The notes: generated by a model not told the origin, from the letters alone. A stretch of DNA of 36,209 nucleotides from Bacteroidales bacterium (GCA_027074135.1 JALTDM010000023.1:1-36209); one strand, 5' to 3'. Positions 25,016-34,995 are shown, counted from the first letter of the stretch. Numbers and translations: made by a program.

Positions 25016-26701
25016 TTATCTTCTGTGACCACCACCAAAACCTCCACTACTTCTTCCGCTACTATGACTTGAACTGCTTCCTGAGCTTCCGCTGAAACTG
25101 CTTCTACTATAGGAGGAAAAAGAACTACTACTTCTAGTTCTCGAAGGTCTTGAATAAGAACTAGTACTCCTACTTCTAAAAGAAGGTCTTGAATATTGTT
25201 TATAATTGGAATTTCTTTGAGGACGTTGATATTTTATTGTTGACCTTCTACTAGGTCTTGCATAAGTATTCCTTCGTATTTTTTGAGGTCTGTAATAAGT
25301 ATTGGTTCCATTAGGTCTAGATATTTGCCTTCTATGAGGACGTATATTAGTTGGTCTAACTCTTCTTGTATGGGTATTTGATTTTATATTTTGTCGTTGT
25401 AAATTCAGTCTTATATCTTTTTGTGAAACAGGCTTTTGTTGTCTTATTCTGCCAGAGCTAACAGGTCTTCGTTCAGTTTGTATTTTTGGTTGACTTTTAA
25501 CTTGCCTTCTTGATTGCGGACTTTGCAAATTTACCACATTAATTTGTTGTGGTTTAGCAACATTTTGTATCCTCGGGCTGCTTATGGTTTGAGTAACAGG
25601 TTTACTCGAGTTTATTTTTTGCGGTTTTTGTTGCAAAACAGAGTTGCTTTGAGGTTTTTCAAGTCTTGTGGGTTTTTGTTGAATTCCACCTCTAACCGGG
25701 GTACTCAAACTTTGTGACGATGGCTTGCCAGCACTTAACCTTTGCGGCTTTTGTTGCAAAGTAGTAGAACTTTCTGGTTTTTCAAGCCTCGTAGGCTTTT
25801 GTAAATTTTGTGTTCCTCCCGTAGCAGGATTATCTGTCAAAGTAGGCTTTGAATTAATAGGTTTAGAAACACTTGGTGCTTTGCTATCCATGGGTTTTGA
25901 GGCAGATAACCTTTCATAAGTATTAACAAACGATTGATATGTTCCATGTTGAGGAGTAGAAGGTGATTGACTTCCGACACCACCTCTTCTATGAGTATGA
26001 CTTAAGGTTTGATCATAGCTATTATAATAGTAAGGTGTATAATAATTGTAATATGAACCATCGTAATATCCATCCCAATACCCATTATTATATCCATCCC
26101 AATATCCCCAATCATAGCCAGACCAATATGAACCCCAATAGTACGGACTATAATGCCATCCATAACCGTAATATGGTCTGTAACCATATGCCCCCCCCCA
26201 CCAAGGATATCCAAGATAAATACTTACCCCCCAATCCCAAGGATCGTAAGAATACCAGTAACTATTTGTATAATATGAGGAATAATATGGGAAATCCCAG
26301 TCATCATCAAATCTTCTGATTCGCGAAGAATATGAATAATCATAATAATCATCATAATAATTGTTTGTTATATATGTATTTCCATCTTTATCTTGATAAG
26401 AATCAGATGTTGAATATTCTGGTTGAATACTATCCGATTCATCATAATATTGTGTAGAATCCTGCTCACCATAATATGCACTATTTTGTTGTTGGGCATA
26501 AGTTTGAGTGTTACTTTGTTGAGATTGAGTAGAATTATCCTTTGATTGCAAAGAAGATTTAACGGAAATTTGATCAGGTTGTGATGACGGATCATAATAA
26601 ACATCATCGTGGTAAACTCTGGTTTGTATGGAGCACGATGATAACACCAATGCTGCCAACAATGTTAACAGATACGGTTTATATTTCTTTTGTGTTTTCA
26701 T
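25016..26701 (-). CDS. low-complexity Tyr/Trp/Gly- and Arg/Ser-rich lipoprotein
   Basis: Lipobox LVLSSCS; aromatic region aa 114-230; Q/K/P-rich repeats aa 299-379; basic R/Y/S tail. Confidence 0.8.
   Translation of the reverse strand: MKTQKKYKPYLLTLLAALVLSSCSIQTRVYHDDVYYDPSSQPDQISVKSSLQSKDNSTQSQQSNTQTYAQQQNSAYYGEQDSTQYYDESDSIQPEYSTSDSYQDKDGNTYITNNYYDDYYDYSYSSRIRRFDDDWDFPYYSSYYTNSYWYSYDPWDWGVSIYLGYPWWGGAYGYRPYYGYGWHYSPYYWGSYWSGYDWGYWDGYNNGYWDGYYDGSYYNYYTPYYYNSYDQTLSHTHRRGGVGSQSPSTPQHGTYQSFVNTYERLSASKPMDSKAPSVSKPINSKPTLTDNPATGGTQNLQKPTRLEKPESSTTLQQKPQRLSAGKPSSQSLSTPVRGGIQQKPTRLEKPQSNSVLQQKPQKINSSKPVTQTISSPRIQNVAKPQQINVVNLQSPQSRRQVKSQPKIQTERRPVSSGRIRQQKPVSQKDIRLNLQRQNIKSNTHTRRVRPTNIRPHRRQISRPNGTNTYYRPQKIRRNTYARPSRRSTIKYQRPQRNSNYKQYSRPSFRSRSTSSYSRPSRTRSSSSFSSYSRSSFSGSSGSSSSHSSGRSSGGFGGGHRR
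25565..25807 (-). repeat. in-protein tandem repeat of about 40 aa, two copies
   Basis: LQKPTRLEKPESSTTLQQKPQRLSAGKPSSQSLSTPVRGG / IQQKPTRLEKPQSNSVLQQKPQKINSSKPVTQTISSPRIQ. Confidence 0.75.
26191..26199 (-). repeat. G9 homopolymer within coding sequence (C9 on + strand)
   Basis: ccatatgcccccccccaccaagg; read as TGG TGG GGG GGG GCA inside the 561-aa ORF. Confidence 0.9.
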
Positions 26702-26783
26702 AACTTTGTCCTCCCGTTTTAGTTTTTTTATTTATTTTGCAACTTATTATTTCTAATTATTAACAAGCAAATACCATACCAAA

Positions 26784-28268
26784 ATGGCTAAAGCAATAAC
26801 AAAAAGAAGTGAAAATTATTCGCAATGGTATAATGATATTGTAAAAGTTGCGGATCTGGCAGAATACTCTCAAGTTAGAGGTTGCATGGTAATTAAACCA
26901 TACGGATATGCAATTTGGGAAAAAATAAAAGACCAACTGGATAAAATGTTTAAAGAAACCGAGCATGTTAATGCTTACTTTCCGCTTTTTATTCCTAAAT
27001 CGTTTTTTAATAGGGAGGCACAACATGTAGAAGGTTTTGCAAAAGAATGTGCTGTAGTAACACATTACCGTCTCAAAGTAGATGACGAAAGCAAAAAAAT
27101 AGTGGTGGACGATGATGCAAAACTCGAGGAAGAATTAATTGTAAGACCTACATCAGAAACAATTATTTGGGATTCGTATAAAAATTGGATACAATCTTAT
27201 CGTGATTTGCCTATACTTGTAAATCAATGGGCAAATGTGGTTAGATGGGAAATGAGAACAAGGTTGTTTTTGAGAACCGCGGAATTTTTGTGGCAAGAAG
27301 GGCATACGGCACACGCAACCAAAGAAGAAGCTATGGAAGAGGCTATGAAAATGATAAATGTGTATAGAACATTTGCCGAAGAATGGATGGCGTTGCCGGT
27401 GTATTCCGGTCACAAAACCGAAAACGAAAGATTTGCAGGTGCTATAAATACCTATTCCATTGAAGCAATGATGCAAGACGGTAAGGCACTTCAAGCAGGA
27501 ACATCCCACTTTTTGGGTCAAAATTTCTCCAAGGCTTTTGATGTGAAATTCTTGAACAAAGAAGGTAAACTTGAATATGTTTGGGCTACATCGTGGGGCG
27601 TATCAACCAGACTTATAGGTGCTTTGATAATGGCACATTCAGACGATAACGGTCTTGTGTTGCCACCGAAACTTGCACCGTTGCATGTTGTTATCGTGCC
27701 GGTTTACAGAAAGCCCGAACAATTGGAAGAAATTACAAAAACTGTAAACGAAAAAATATTGCCCGGATTGCGTGAAAAAGGCATTACGGTTAAATATGAT
27801 GATGACGACAAGTATAAGCCGGGTTATAAATTCAACGAATACGAAGTAAAAGGTGTACCTGTAAGGCTAACAATCGGTATACGTGATATTGAAAACGGAC
27901 GAGTGGAAGTAGTAAGACGCGATACATTGGAAAAAAACTTTTATCCGCTGGATAATATTGCCGATACCGTTGAAAAATTGCTAAATGACATACAAAACGG
28001 TATTTTCAAAAAGGCAAAAGATTTCAGGGATTCACATACTCATAAAGTAAGCAATTTCGATGAGTTTAAAGAAGTGGTAAACAACGGAGGATTTGCTTTG
28101 GCATACTGGGACGGAACAACTGAAACCGAATTGAAAATAAAAGAAGAAACAAAAGCAACCATCAGAGTGATACCGTTTGATATTGACCAAAATAAAACAA
28201 AAGGAAAAAAAGATGTTTATAGCGGCAAAGATGCCAAATACAAAGTGATTTTTGCCAAAGCTTATTAA
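26784..28268 (+). CDS. proS: prolyl-tRNA synthetase (archaeal/eukaryotic-type, about 494 aa)
   Basis: [95 protein letters not shown]. Confidence 0.96.
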   Translation: MAKAITKRSENYSQWYNDIVKVADLAEYSQVRGCMVIKPYGYAIWEKIKDQLDKMFKETEHVNAYFPLFIPKSFFNREAQHVEGFAKECAVVTHYRLKVDDESKKIVVDDDAKLEEELIVRPTSETIIWDSYKNWIQSYRDLPILVNQWANVVRWEMRTRLFLRTAEFLWQEGHTAHATKEEAMEEAMKMINVYRTFAEEWMALPVYSGHKTENERFAGAINTYSIEAMMQDGKALQAGTSHFLGQNFSKAFDVKFLNKEGKLEYVWATSWGVSTRLIGALIMAHSDDNGLVLPPKLAPLHVVIVPVYRKPEQLEEITKTVNEKILPGLREKGITVKYDDDDKYKPGYKFNEYEVKGVPVRLTIGIRDIENGRVEVVRRDTLEKNFYPLDNIADTVEKLLNDIQNGIFKKAKDFRDSHTHKVSNFDEFKEVVNNGGFALAYWDGTTETELKIKEETKATIRVIPFDIDQNKTKGKKDVYSGKDAKYKVIFAKAY

Positions 28269-28296
28269 GAGATAATACGCGGGGGTTTATGTTTTA

Positions 28297-28320
28297 AGGC
28301 AATCCGGTTGCGGGTTGCCT
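28297..28320 (+). terminator. Rho-independent terminator of proS
   Basis: aggcaa-tccggttgcggg-ttgcct followed by tttttgtttt. Confidence 0.75.
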
Positions 28321-28368
28321 TTTTTGTTTTATACAATTACTAACATTTATAGCAAACATTTATTCACT

Positions 28369-28376
28369 TATCTTTG
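28369..28376 (+). promoter_or_regulatory. TAnnTTTG -7 element for the FAD/Fe-S dehydrogenase
   Basis: tatctttg, 21 nt before ATG 28398; overlaps the ORF-track TTG start (28374), arguing against that start. Confidence 0.55.
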
Positions 28377-28397
28377 CGAAATAATAACAAAGATTTT

Positions 28398-31331
28398 ATG
28401 TCAAGCAATTTAGCCGCACAACTTAAAGAAGCAAGGTTCAAAGGCGAGATATGGAGCAGCGAAGAAAAATTAGTGCTTTATTCAACCGATGCTTCAATTT
28501 ACAGAATAAAGCCTCTTTTGGTTGTTTTTCCCATCAACAAAGATGATTTGAAAACTTTGATGTTTTTTGCTTATCGCAATTCTATTCCTGTTATACCAAG
28601 AGGTACAGGGACTTCACTTGCGGGGCAAGTAGTCGGGAAAGCCATTATTGCAGACATCTCAAAGAATTTCAAGAAAATAATCGAGATAAACAAAGAAGAA
28701 AAATATGCTGTTGTACAGCCCGGAGTGATACGTGACGAATTGAATTTGGAACTGAAAAAATACGGTTTGATTTTCGGTCCGGAGACCTCGACATCGAACC
28801 GTGCCACTATTGGCGGAATGTTCGGTAATAATTCTTCAGGTTCTCGTTCGCTGCGATTCGGAACAACACGCCAAAGTATTATTTTAGCAAAAGTTATATT
28901 ATCAAATGGAGATGAAGCGGAATTTGGTCCGATAGATGAGGGAGAATTTAACTACAAATTAAAACTAAACACACTTGAAGGTAAGATTTACAGGACATTT
29001 CATGAATTGTTATCCAACGAATCTTTTAAAGGACAAATTGAGAAGGAATTTCCCGATAAAACTATTCACAGGAGAAACACAGGCTACCCGCTTGACGAAC
29101 TTGCAGAAAGCAAAATTTACGATAAAACCGGCAACAAGGAATTTAACATAGCCAAATTCTTGTCAGGCACAGAAGGAACACTTGCTTTTGCTTACGAAAT
29201 AAAGGTAAAACTTTTTGATTTGCCTCCCAATCACAAATTACTAATTACCAGCCAATTTGATAAGTTTTACGATGTGTTTGACGCAAATATTGAAATACTG
29301 AAATTCAACCCTTATGCAATAGAACTAATTGACGATAAAATACTGAAACTTACCGAAGCCAATATCAACCAAAACAAAAACCGCTTTTTTATCAAAGGCA
29401 GTCCTAAGGCTGTGCTCATTACCGAAATTGCAGCCGAAACTAAAGAAAAAGCATTAAAAGAAGCAACAAAAATTATAAATTATCTTACCGAAAAAAAACT
29501 TGGTTATTACCACACGATAATTGAAAAAGAGGATATCAACAAAGTTTGGGAACTTCGTAAAGCAGGTTTGGGTGTATTGTCCAATATGCGGGGAGATGCA
29601 AAACCTGTGGGGTTTATTGAAGATACAGCAGTAAGTCCTTATAGGCTAAAAAAATACATTACCGACATAGACAAGATACTGAAAAGTAAGAATTTAGAGT
29701 GTATTTATTATGCACATATAGGTTCGGGTGAATTGCATTTGCGTCCAGTGTTGAACATAAAAAACAAAAATGATGTTGAGTTGATGCATGAAGTAGCCCT
29801 GGAGACTGCTAAAATCGTAAAGAAACACAAAGGATCTTTGAGCGGAGAACACGGAGATGGACTTTTGAGGTCGGAATTTATTCCCATAATTTACGGTGAA
29901 GAGGTTTTTAATGCTTTCAGAAAGATAAAGCAAACTTGGGATCCGAAAAACATAATGAATCCGGGGAAAATTACCGAACCCGTTAAGATGACTAGCAACT
30001 TGCGTTATTCGGAATATAATCCCTCAAAAATTCAAACTGTTTTTAAATACACAGCTACAGGGTCTTTGTTGCAAACGGCGGAAAAATGCAACGGAAGTGC
30101 CGACTGTAGAAAAAATATTGTGTCTGGAGGCGTGATGTGTCCCACATATATGGCAACAGGAGATGAAAATTTTACCACACGTGCTCGAGCAAATACCATT
30201 CGTGAGTATCTTATTTCGGGACCTCTGACCAACGAAAAATTAAAAAAAATAATTGCCATCCTTTCATTTTGTGTATCGTGTAAATCTTGCAAATCGGAAT
30301 GCCCGTCGGGTGTTGACATTACCAAGATGAAAGCCGATTTGTATCAAATTTATTACGACAGGTTTCACGCACCGCTGCGAAATATACTCATTGCAAACAT
30401 TGCCAAATTTCAAGCGTTGGGCAGTAAAATACCAGGATTATACAACTTTGTGATATCGCACAAGCCTTTTTCATCGCTTCTTAAATCAGTGCTTAAATTC
30501 TCACCCAAAAGGGAATTACCGAAAATAAGTTCACCCACTTGGCACAAATGGTATAATACTAACAAAAACAAATTAAACAACAATACCAACGGCAAAAAGG
30601 TACTGCTATTTGCAGATGAGTTTACAAATTATTTAGACGCAAAAATCGGAATAGCGGCAACCGAATTGCTGATAAAGTTGGACTACAATGTTTCTCTCTC
30701 CAAGCCACTTACAAGCGGAAGAACATATTTGTCTAAAGGTTTTGTCAAGAAAGCCAAAGCAATAGCAATCAACAATATAAAGTATTTGGATAAATTTGTT
30801 TCTGATGGTTCTTTTATAGTAGGAATAGAACCTTCTGCAATATTGACTTTGAGAGACGAATATTTGGACTTGACTGATGGGGAAATGCATTCTAAAGCGC
30901 AAAAGCTGTCGGAAAAAACTTTAACAATAGATGAGTTCTTATTTAATGAAATAAAAAACGGTACTATTACGTCCGGTCAATTTGACGAGAAAGAGTTGAA
31001 TATAATTTTGCATACACACTGCTACCAAAAGGTATTGTCAGACCCTAAATACACTGAAGCTATTTTAAATCTCCCAATTGGAACTAAAGTGAAAACCATA
31101 AAATCAGGTTGTTGCGGAATGGCAGGTTCTTTTGGGTACGAAAAAGAACATTATGACCTTTCCATAAAAATTGGGAATCTGTCTGTAGTTCCAGAAATAA
31201 AAAAAGCAGGTGAAACAACAATTATTGCAGCACCGGGAACAAGTTGCCGCGAGCAAATCAAACACGGTACGCAACGAAATGCAAAACATCCTGTGGAGAT
31301 ACTCAACGAATTGTGCAAAGAAAATGCTTAA
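28398..31331 (+). CDS. FAD-linked oxidase fused to 4Fe-4S / CCG-domain subunit (GlcD-GlpC-like / D-2-hydroxyacid dehydrogenase)
   Basis: PVIPRGTGTSLAGQVVG; ATIGGMFGNNSSGSRSLRFG; SGEHGDGLLRSEFIP; CVSCKSCKSECPSGVDI; SGCCGMAGSFGYEKEHYDLS. Confidence 0.9.
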   Translation: MSSNLAAQLKEARFKGEIWSSEEKLVLYSTDASIYRIKPLLVVFPINKDDLKTLMFFAYRNSIPVIPRGTGTSLAGQVVGKAIIADISKNFKKIIEINKEEKYAVVQPGVIRDELNLELKKYGLIFGPETSTSNRATIGGMFGNNSSGSRSLRFGTTRQSIILAKVILSNGDEAEFGPIDEGEFNYKLKLNTLEGKIYRTFHELLSNESFKGQIEKEFPDKTIHRRNTGYPLDELAESKIYDKTGNKEFNIAKFLSGTEGTLAFAYEIKVKLFDLPPNHKLLITSQFDKFYDVFDANIEILKFNPYAIELIDDKILKLTEANINQNKNRFFIKGSPKAVLITEIAAETKEKALKEATKIINYLTEKKLGYYHTIIEKEDINKVWELRKAGLGVLSNMRGDAKPVGFIEDTAVSPYRLKKYITDIDKILKSKNLECIYYAHIGSGELHLRPVLNIKNKNDVELMHEVALETAKIVKKHKGSLSGEHGDGLLRSEFIPIIYGEEVFNAFRKIKQTWDPKNIMNPGKITEPVKMTSNLRYSEYNPSKIQTVFKYTATGSLLQTAEKCNGSADCRKNIVSGGVMCPTYMATGDENFTTRARANTIREYLISGPLTNEKLKKIIAILSFCVSCKSCKSECPSGVDITKMKADLYQIYYDRFHAPLRNILIANIAKFQALGSKIPGLYNFVISHKPFSSLLKSVLKFSPKRELPKISSPTWHKWYNTNKNKLNNNTNGKKVLLFADEFTNYLDAKIGIAATELLIKLDYNVSLSKPLTSGRTYLSKGFVKKAKAIAINNIKYLDKFVSDGSFIVGIEPSAILTLRDEYLDLTDGEMHSKAQKLSEKTLTIDEFLFNEIKNGTITSGQFDEKELNIILHTHCYQKVLSDPKYTEAILNLPIGTKVKTIKSGCCGMAGSFGYEKEHYDLSIKIGNLSVVPEIKKAGETTIIAAPGTSCREQIKHGTQRNAKHPVEILNELCKENA

Positions 31332-32112
31332 TTATATCATTTTCTTTATTCCGTTTAAATAGTAACCACATCGGTTTAAAAAATTCCACCACTTTTTCCG
31401 AAGTAATAAAAGAGTAATTAAACGGATGCTCAAACTCCACTTTTGTGTAATTCTTGGCTTCGGGTAAGTTGCCAATATGTTTTTGGGCAAAATTTCCAAG
31501 TAAAATCAAAGTCGGTTTACCTTCCAATTGTTTTAGCAACGACCTGATAAACTGTTTCCATTTTTTAATGTGGAAAGCACTTTCTTTCGGCGATGTAAAA
31601 ATTAATGCGGCATTTAATAGTAATACTCCATTAGAAACAAAATTGTCCCGCAAGTCAAAAATACTCTTGATAAATCCCTCTTTGTTTACTTTTTTTATAG
31701 CGGCAGGAGAAAAGTCATCAGTAAGATAACCATGAGCAAACAGCAGCATTTTCATAATGTTTCGCAAACTCGTAGCTCTGTTTACTTGCTTGGATAATCC
31801 GCCGTCAGCACTCCATAGCGACTCCACTGCTCCGTCAATAAATGCTTCGCCAATGGCACTTTCCTTTCTCGGATAAGGGTCTTGTCCGAAAAGTATGTAT
31901 TTAACCTCACAGGGTTTCAAATGCTTAAAAGCATTCAAAAAAGTATTTCTGTCGGGGGAATAATCATCTGTTTCATTCAAAAATTTTAAGTACGAATAGT
32001 CAAGACTTGCAAGGCTGCATGTTAGTATTTCCCTCCAACAGTTATCTATGTAGACTAATTTGTTTGCAAGTTCGAGCTTAAAATCCCTCATTTCTGCTAA
32101 TATCTTTGTCAA
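31303..32112 (-). CDS. uracil-DNA glycosylase superfamily protein (divergent family-1 UNG-like)
   Basis: YILFGQDPYPRKESAIGEAF, TSLRNIMKMLL, GVLLLNAALIFT, HIKKWKQFI, LILLGNFAQK, EHPFNYSFI. Alternative ATG at 32091. Confidence 0.8.
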   Translation of the reverse strand: MTKILAEMRDFKLELANKLVYIDNCWREILTCSLASLDYSYLKFLNETDDYSPDRNTFLNAFKHLKPCEVKYILFGQDPYPRKESAIGEAFIDGAVESLWSADGGLSKQVNRATSLRNIMKMLLFAHGYLTDDFSPAAIKKVNKEGFIKSIFDLRDNFVSNGVLLLNAALIFTSPKESAFHIKKWKQFIRSLLKQLEGKPTLILLGNFAQKHIGNLPEAKNYTKVEFEHPFNYSFITSEKVVEFFKPMWLLFKRNKENDIIKHFLCTIR

Positions 32113-33508
32113 AGTTAATCAAATAAACCAGCTCTTTGGCACGGGTAAGTGCTGTGTAAAGCCAACGGTAATATGCCTTGTCGTGCGGTACAAAATTGAA
32201 ATGCCCCCTGTCCACAAAAACCGTGTTCCACTGTCCGCCTTGAGCTTTGTGGCATGTTACGGCATAAGCAAATTTTACTTCCAAAGCATTGAAATAAGGA
32301 TTCTCCATTACATAATCATAAATTTTCCGTTTGCTTATTCTACGGCCTTTTTTCTCTTTAATTTCTTCCGTGAGTAAATTGTAAAACTCCATTTTGTCTT
32401 CATATCCCAATGATGGTGACGGTGCATACAATGTGTCCAAAATTAATTTAACATCCAATTCAATATCAGGATAATATAACAATGATACAGAAACATCTGC
32501 AAATCTAAAACCGTATTTTTCTTCAAAATCATATATCCTGTTCAGCCTGATAAAATCTCCATTGGCAATAAATGGTATATCGTTTATGCCTTCGGTCCAC
32601 AAGTAATTATTTTTCACCACCATAAGAATATCACCTTCTGTTATTTCCTCGTCATAGTCAAAAATTCTGCGGCGTATTGTGGCATTATATTGATTGGCAG
32701 CTTTATTCGATACGGTTATTATTACTGTTTCTTCTTTCCCGTATTTGTCGTACGCGTTTTCTATGAGTTCCCATATTTCGCTTCTGTCCGGCACTATTAC
32801 ATCTGTTGCAGTTTGTAGTTTTATATTATCAGTGATACCGGTTATCACATTGCGTACATTTGTGGCATTGGTTATTATTCCGGAGTCAAGTGCCTGCCGT
32901 GTTATTTCTGTAAGTTCAAAACTGTTTGTACCGTAACCGAAACCTTTAAGGTAATCTTCAGACAAGGCATAAGCATATTCATCGCCAACAGGTGGCAATT
33001 GGGCGTTGTCTCCTACAAGCAAAAGTTTGTTTCCGTTGTCATTAAACACAAATTCAATCAAGTCTGAAAGCAATGATCCGGACCCGAAAATGTTTTTCTC
33101 TCCGCTGTTTTTTATGTTAATCATAGAAGCTTCGTCCACGATGAACAGAGCATTTTTAAACCTGTTGAAATTTAATCCGAACTTGCCTTCGTATCCCTTG
33201 GAAGTATTTTTGCGGTAAATGTATTTGTGAATGGTAAAGGCGGGCTTGTCGGATATGTCCGATATAACCTTTGCCGCTCTGCCTGTAGGTGCCAGTAAAA
33301 CTACTGGCATACCGTACCTGCTCAAAACATTGGTCAAAATGCTGATAATGGTAGTCTTACCTGTACCTGCATAACCTTTCAGCACAAAAATTCCGTCTTC
33401 CGTACTTGTAATAAATTTCGCAATTTTTTTCAACGCCTCATCTTGTCTTCCTGTTAGGTTGAGGCTTGTGCTCTTAACAAATTCTGTATATAGTTTTTCG
33501 TTTAGCAT
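32078..33508 (-). CDS. RecD/Dda-like superfamily 1 DNA helicase / AAA ATPase
   Basis: GYAGTGKTTIISIL Walker A; ALFIVDEASMI Walker B; VTCHKAQGGQW; WLYTALTRAKELVYLI. Start at MLNEKL (33508) preferred. Confidence 0.9.
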   Translation of the reverse strand: MLNEKLYTEFVKSTSLNLTGRQDEALKKIAKFITSTEDGIFVLKGYAGTGKTTIISILTNVLSRYGMPVVLLAPTGRAAKVISDISDKPAFTIHKYIYRKNTSKGYEGKFGLNFNRFKNALFIVDEASMINIKNSGEKNIFGSGSLLSDLIEFVFNDNGNKLLLVGDNAQLPPVGDEYAYALSEDYLKGFGYGTNSFELTEITRQALDSGIITNATNVRNVITGITDNIKLQTATDVIVPDRSEIWELIENAYDKYGKEETVIITVSNKAANQYNATIRRRIFDYDEEITEGDILMVVKNNYLWTEGINDIPFIANGDFIRLNRIYDFEEKYGFRFADVSVSLLYYPDIELDVKLILDTLYAPSPSLGYEDKMEFYNLLTEEIKEKKGRRISKRKIYDYVMENPYFNALEVKFAYAVTCHKAQGGQWNTVFVDRGHFNFVPHDKAYYRWLYTALTRAKELVYLINFDKDISRNEGF

Positions 33509-33517
33509 GGAAGAGAG

Positions 33518-33525
33518 CAAAAGTA
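33518..33525 (-). promoter_or_regulatory. TAnnTTTG -7 element for the RecD-like/UDG pair
   Basis: Minus strand TACTTTTG, 9 nt between its end and the ATG at 33508. Confidence 0.5.
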
Positions 33526-33554
33526 GTAAAAAATATTTACCTCCCTAAAATAAA

Positions 33555-33587
33555 AACGGCACGGCAGAAATTAATTGCCGCACCGTT
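33555..33587 (-). terminator. Rho-independent terminator of the AMP nucleosidase/dipeptidase pair
   Basis: aacggcacggca / tgccgcaccgtt imperfect stem; minus-strand T-rich tail (tttttatttta). Confidence 0.65.
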
Positions 33588-33609
33588 GATAATAGGAATT
33601 CACGCAATT

Positions 33610-34995
33610 CTACTTATTCAATTTCGCAAAATACTTGTAAAACAAAGGTATGGTTTCAATTCCTTTGTAAAAGTTTTCGAGCGGGTAGTTTTCGTTCGGC
33701 GAATGGATAGCATCGGTATCGAGACCGAATCCCATCAAAATTGATTTTATTCCCAAAATTTTCTCAAAGGTGGAAATAATAGGAATACTACCACCACTTC
33801 TATATGGTACGGGTTCTTTACCAAATGTGTCTGTCATAGCTTTTTTGGCAGCTTGGTAAGCCGGCAGTGTAATAGGACAAACATAAGCATATCCGCCATG
33901 CAATATTTTAACATCAACCGAAACGGTATCGGGTGCTATTTGCTTGATATAATCTGCTACAAGTTTGCTTATCTTGTGGTGGTCTTGGTCGGGTACCAGT
34001 CTCATTGAAATCTTGGCACTTGCTTTTGAAGGGATAATGGTCTTGGCTCCTTCACCTGTGTACCCGCCCCAAATGCCGTTTACATCGAGAGTAGGTCTTA
34101 TGCCAAGTCTTTCTATCACGGTAAATTCTTTTTCGCCTCCTACTTCTTTTATGCCAATGTCTGACTTGAATTTTTCAATGTCAAATGGTGCTTTGTTCAG
34201 TTCTTTTCTTTCTTCTTCTGAAACCTCCAATACATCATCATAAAATCCGGGAATAAGAATTTTTCCGTTTTCATCTTTCAGCTTGGAAATAATTGTGGCA
34301 AGAACATTTGCGGGATTATCCACTGCACCGCCATAAAGTCCGGAATGCAAATCCCTGTTCGGTCCTGTTACTTCCACTTCAATGTAAGACAAACCTCTCA
34401 AACCTGTAGTAATGGAAGGTTGGTCGGAAGCAATCAAACTTGTATCTGATACGAGAATAATGTCGGCTTTGAGCATATCTTTATGTACCTCACACCACTT
34501 GCCAAGGTTCGGAGAACCGATTTCTTCTTCGCCTTCTATCATGAATTTCACATTGCAAGGCAGCGTGCCGGTTTTGTTCATAAGCTCAAAAGCCTTGGCG
34601 TGCATAAATGATTGACCCTTGTCGTCATCTGCTCCGCGTGCATATATCTTACCGTCTTTTATAACAGGTTCAAACGGGTCGGTTTCCCACAAATCAATAG
34701 GGTCAACAGGCATCACATCCATATGTCCGTAAACAAGAACTGTTGGCAACGATGGATCTATAATTTTTTCGCCATAAGTTACAGGATTCCCGTCTGTTTC
34801 GTAAACTTCAGCCCTGTCGGCACCTGCTTCCAAAAGAATGTTTTTCCAATATTCCGCAGCCTTGTACATATCTTGCTTATATTCTGGCAACGGACTTATA
34901 GAAGGAATCCGAATCAATCCGAAAAGTTCATTCCCAAATCTGTCTTTATTTTTTTCTATATAATTTCTAATCAGGTTTCTATCAAATGTTTCCAT
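33610..34995 (-). CDS. M20 family dipeptidase (CNDP/PepV-like)
   Basis: VLVYGHMDVMPVDPIDLWETDPFEPVIKDGKIYARGADDDKGQSFMHAKA; MIEGEEEIGSPNL; RDLHSGLYGGAVDNPAN. Confidence 0.93.
   Translation of the reverse strand: METFDRNLIRNYIEKNKDRFGNELFGLIRIPSISPLPEYKQDMYKAAEYWKNILLEAGADRAEVYETDGNPVTYGEKIIDPSLPTVLVYGHMDVMPVDPIDLWETDPFEPVIKDGKIYARGADDDKGQSFMHAKAFELMNKTGTLPCNVKFMIEGEEEIGSPNLGKWCEVHKDMLKADIILVSDTSLIASDQPSITTGLRGLSYIEVEVTGPNRDLHSGLYGGAVDNPANVLATIISKLKDENGKILIPGFYDDVLEVSEEERKELNKAPFDIEKFKSDIGIKEVGGEKEFTVIERLGIRPTLDVNGIWGGYTGEGAKTIIPSKASAKISMRLVPDQDHHKISKLVADYIKQIAPDTVSVDVKILHGGYAYVCPITLPAYQAAKKAMTDTFGKEPVPYRSGGSIPIISTFEKILGIKSILMGFGLDTDAIHSPNENYPLENFYKGIETIPLFYKYFAKLNK

Noticed and set aside
25963-26319. 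118-aa plus-strand ORF and the 26002-26214 minus ORF
   Set aside because: Shadow frames of the low-complexity aromatic lipoprotein; retained only as an indication of what frameshifts at G9 would produce.
28374-28397. Upstream TTG start of the FAD dehydrogenase (MRNNNKDF)
   Set aside because: It sits in the putative -7 element tatctttg; the ATG at 28398 is better.
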